Below, one piece after another: positions 62,068-64,000 of a stretch of DNA of 64,000 nucleotides; within the stretch, counting starts at the first letter, position 1, and the number at the start of each line of letters is the position of its first letter. The notes under the pieces are model-generated. The model made no database searches. It worked only from the letters and a program-made list of their open reading frames with translations, and was not told the DNA's origin. The DNA comes from Aureispira sp. CCB-E. GTDB lineage: Bacteria; Bacteroidota; Bacteroidia; Chitinophagales; Saprospiraceae. The translations under genes were made by a program, and so were the position numbers. The DNA is taken from NCBI RefSeq assembly GCF_031326345.1, contig NZ_CP133671.1, positions 4,278,001-4,342,000 on the forward strand. The letters are read 5' to 3'.

Positions 62068-62982
62068 CTAAAACAAAGTCATCTGACCATCATCAATAGG
62101 CTTTGTTTTTATAGAAAAACGCAAATCGCTCTTTCTTTCCAATTGTTCTATCAGGTAAATACACATCTCTGGAGATAAAATATTGTCTGGTTGATGAGAA
62201 AAGAAGTAAATTTCTCTTAATCCTTGTTTCATCCAATCCACTAATAAATCAATCCACTCGTCCACTCGTTCATAATCTGTAGGATGCAAACCATTGCCCA
62301 CAAAACGTATCATTGCACTAGGTGTCGTCAAGCCCAGATGCAAGACATCTCTTCTGCCCGCAACATCTGTTATTACCGTTCCTACATCGTGACTAGCTAA
62401 TAAATTGAGTAATAATTGAAAATAGTGCTCGTCTTTAAACCAGTTCTCTGCACGTACTTCTATGGCAAGAGGCACTTCATCTGTAGGAAACTTAGATAAA
62501 AACTGCTCTAAAATTGCCATTCGATTAGGACCAAAATTAGGTGGCAATTGCATAAAAGAAGTCCCCAATTTTTCCTTCAAACCTGTAATGGAGGCACAAA
62601 ATAGATCAATTTGATTTCCATAAGCCCCCAAATCGTTGCTATGGCTAATAGATTGAGGAATTTTGGGTGCAAACTTAAAATCTTTTGCAGATAGATCGTA
62701 CCAATTTTGAATGGTTTGAGCAGTGGGAATTCGATAATGCGTTGTATTCAGTTCTATGGTAGAGAACTGTCTGGAGTAATGGTACAAATATTCTTTGGTC
62801 TTCGCTTTTTGCGGATAATATTTACCCAACCATTCTTTCATTCCCCAACCTGTACAACCAAAATAGAAATTCGTTTTTTCACTTGTTGCAGGTAATCGTT
62901 TTAATAATTTTGTAGTATTGGGATGTACGGTTCCCATAGAAAAATCTACCTTACTGATATCTTTTAACTTTCCAAATTCCAT
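62068..62982 (-). CDS. DUF72 family protein
   Basis: The 304-residue protein shows the DUF72 pattern: FYFGCTGWGMKEWLGKYYPQ, YLYHYSRQFSTIELNTTHYRIPTAQTIQNWY, FKFAPKIPQSISHSNDLG, LAIEVRAENWF, RFVGNGLHPTDYERVDEWIDLL and YFFSHQPDN. It is a TIM-barrel-like family (YecE) of unknown biochemical role. The extra segment before the barrel (about 1-35) is not recognised. Confidence 0.92.
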   Translation of the reverse strand: MEFGKLKDISKVDFSMGTVHPNTTKLLKRLPATSEKTNFYFGCTGWGMKEWLGKYYPQKAKTKEYLYHYSRQFSTIELNTTHYRIPTAQTIQNWYDLSAKDFKFAPKIPQSISHSNDLGAYGNQIDLFCASITGLKEKLGTSFMQLPPNFGPNRMAILEQFLSKFPTDEVPLAIEVRAENWFKDEHYFQLLLNLLASHDVGTVITDVAGRRDVLHLGLTTPSAMIRFVGNGLHPTDYERVDEWIDLLVDWMKQGLREIYFFSHQPDNILSPEMCIYLIEQLERKSDLRFSIKTKPIDDGQMTLF

Positions 62983-63286
62983 TGATTCATAATTAAGAAG
63001 CCTAGCAGGAAAAATGTAATCTAATCATTTAGAATTAAAATTCATGCAGAAACCTTCAAGTATTAACTATTTCTTTTCTTTTCGAGCGTAAAATGCTTAT
63101 TAAAGTACTTTGTCCCAACAAGCAGAGCTCCGCATCAACCAATAATAGTACAAGGTGCTATTATTTTTCTGACCACTTAGTTATAAAAACAAAAACAATA
63201 CGGAATAGGTTTTGATTGATTGTATAGGAATAGTTTGTTGATTTTTCTTTAGTTCAAGGCATCTTTATTAAACTATATTCGATAGT
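62983..63286. other. Gene-free stretch between the GH113-like and DUF72 genes
   Basis: One motif AATAGTTTGTTGATTTTTC (63230-63248) resembles an end of the MITE-like family, but no matching inverted end or direct repeat was found. Nothing else is recognisable. Confidence 0.4.
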
Positions 63287-64000
63287 TTATTGACTCGCTT
63301 CTTCTCTCTTTCCATACAACTCCTTCAACACTTTTAATGCTTTTTTCCCTTGGGGAGTATAGTCTCGCTCTATTTCAGATTTTTTCAAAACGGATGATAT
63401 ATCGGCATACCACTTCCATTGAAAACCACCTGCCCACCAAGATTTTTGACCAAAAACTTCTAACAACGCTTGCAAGGCATTCGCCTGTGCTTGCTCACTT
63501 AACTTTGCCTCTGCTTGCTTTTTTTCTAATAACCAAGCTTTATAAGCACAGCCTTCCAAACTCATATAACCAAACTCTGTAAACAAGATGGGGCGTTGCC
63601 AAATATTATAAAAAGCTTCCATACTATCTATAGTTGGCTCCCATGCCCGTTTCAATTCCGTTACATTGGGGCGCTTTTTTTTGATTAAAGGAAAATAGGC
63701 ATCTATCCCAACATAGTCTAGAGCATCCCAAAAACTTACGGATGAATAAGCATCCCAATTAGATGCATAAACTAACTTTCCAGAGTAAATTGTTCGAATG
63801 TCTTGAATCAAACCTCTCCAAAATTCAGGTCGCTGAATAGCGGATAGTTTTACCTCGGTACCTACTGCAAACAACTCTACCTTCATGCTATCGGCTAGCT
63901 TTGCCATGGGTAAGATATAATTACGGTAATTGTTTTCGAACAACAGCCAATCTGCTTCATTGTCAAATTCTAAATCTCCAATCCACTGATTATAAGCCCA
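63287..64000 (-). CDS. GH113-like glycoside hydrolase, C-terminal part, runs off the window
   Basis: The open frame extends from the stop at 63287 to the window edge without a start (WAYNQWIGDLEFDNEADWLLF reads in frame at the edge), so the gene is partial. About 238 residues are present. The family pattern is visible: FENNYRNYILPMAKLADSMKVELFAVGTEVKLS (GTE is the likely acid/base Glu), YASNWDAYSSVSFWDALDYVGIDAYFPL, PILFTEFGYMS (TEFG holds the likely nucleophile) and WWAGGFQWKWYAD. GH113 enzymes cleave beta-mannans; the exact specificity here is open. Confidence 0.82.
   Translation of the reverse strand, partial: WAYNQWIGDLEFDNEADWLLFENNYRNYILPMAKLADSMKVELFAVGTEVKLSAIQRPEFWRGLIQDIRTIYSGKLVYASNWDAYSSVSFWDALDYVGIDAYFPLIKKKRPNVTELKRAWEPTIDSMEAFYNIWQRPILFTEFGYMSLEGCAYKAWLLEKKQAEAKLSEQAQANALQALLEVFGQKSWWAGGFQWKWYADISSVLKKSEIERDYTPQGKKALKVLKELYGKREEASQ

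Overview
The window comes from an AT-rich Bacteroidota chromosome. Supporting signs are two proteins with type IX secretion (T9SS) C-terminal sorting domains, a BlaI / BlaR1-M56-TonB module, a TTG-N20-TAnnTTTG type promoter, Bacteroidota-type FabH, LptE and YceI proteins, and many small lipoproteins. The mix of a secreted MORN-caspase, very large secreted proteins and a partial phenylacetate pathway resembles Saprospiria such as Aureispira, but that placement is inference only. I saw no rRNA, tRNA or CRISPR array.

Layout. 1-2.5 kb: a secreted MORN-repeat caspase, then an intact 782-bp IS1-family insertion sequence with inverted repeats and an 8-bp target duplication, inserted next to an older, decayed end of a related element. 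2.5-6.2 kb: an intradiol dioxygenase with both Tat and T9SS signals, then a regulatory module (BlaI-type repressor, M56 sensor peptidase with a TonB domain, small secreted TonB-domain protein). A perfect palindrome is shared between the upstream regions of the first and last of these. 6.4-10.9 kb: a 1255-residue membrane histidine kinase and a CpeT-like lipoprotein. 11-17.4 kb: a leftward cassette of three paralogous polytopic membrane proteins (GT-C-like), a membrane-anchored GT2 glycosyltransferase and a methyltransferase, preceded by an unusual leader hairpin. 18-21 kb: an OmpA-family protein and a subtilase, each with a clear terminator. 21.2-26.2 kb: fabH and a partial phenylacetate cluster (paaI, paaH, paaG, paaD). 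26.4-31.9 kb: a degenerate ABC-like protein, DUF2200, a K+ channel, a pseudouridine synthase, nicotinate phosphoribosyltransferase and a NrtR-like Nudix regulator. 32-41 kb: FadL-like porin, T9SS cargo, a helicase with a C-terminal membrane anchor, a barrel-like protein, CDF transporter and rhodanese. 41.5-64 kb: FAD oxidoreductase, pentapeptide protein, DinB-like protein, M1 peptidase, YceI protein, nitrilase, LptE, SWIM protein, SPFH lipoprotein, DUF2461, GNAT, a 1686-residue secreted protein of unknown function, PrmA, DUF72 and a partial GH113-like enzyme.

The main unexplained signal is a family of short non-coding palindromic elements (MITE-like). They have 14-bp terminal inverted repeats of the type (TAG/CAA)TAGTTCGTTGA. 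Three good copies lie at 22345-22545, 31121-31248 and 47755-47900, with 5-6 bp flanking target duplications, and a decayed copy lies near 60895-60985. Three of the four sit immediately upstream of a start codon (fabH, the Nudix regulator, the 1686-residue protein), so they probably supply 5' UTR and promoter sequence there. All functional calls come from reading motifs; nothing was searched against a database.
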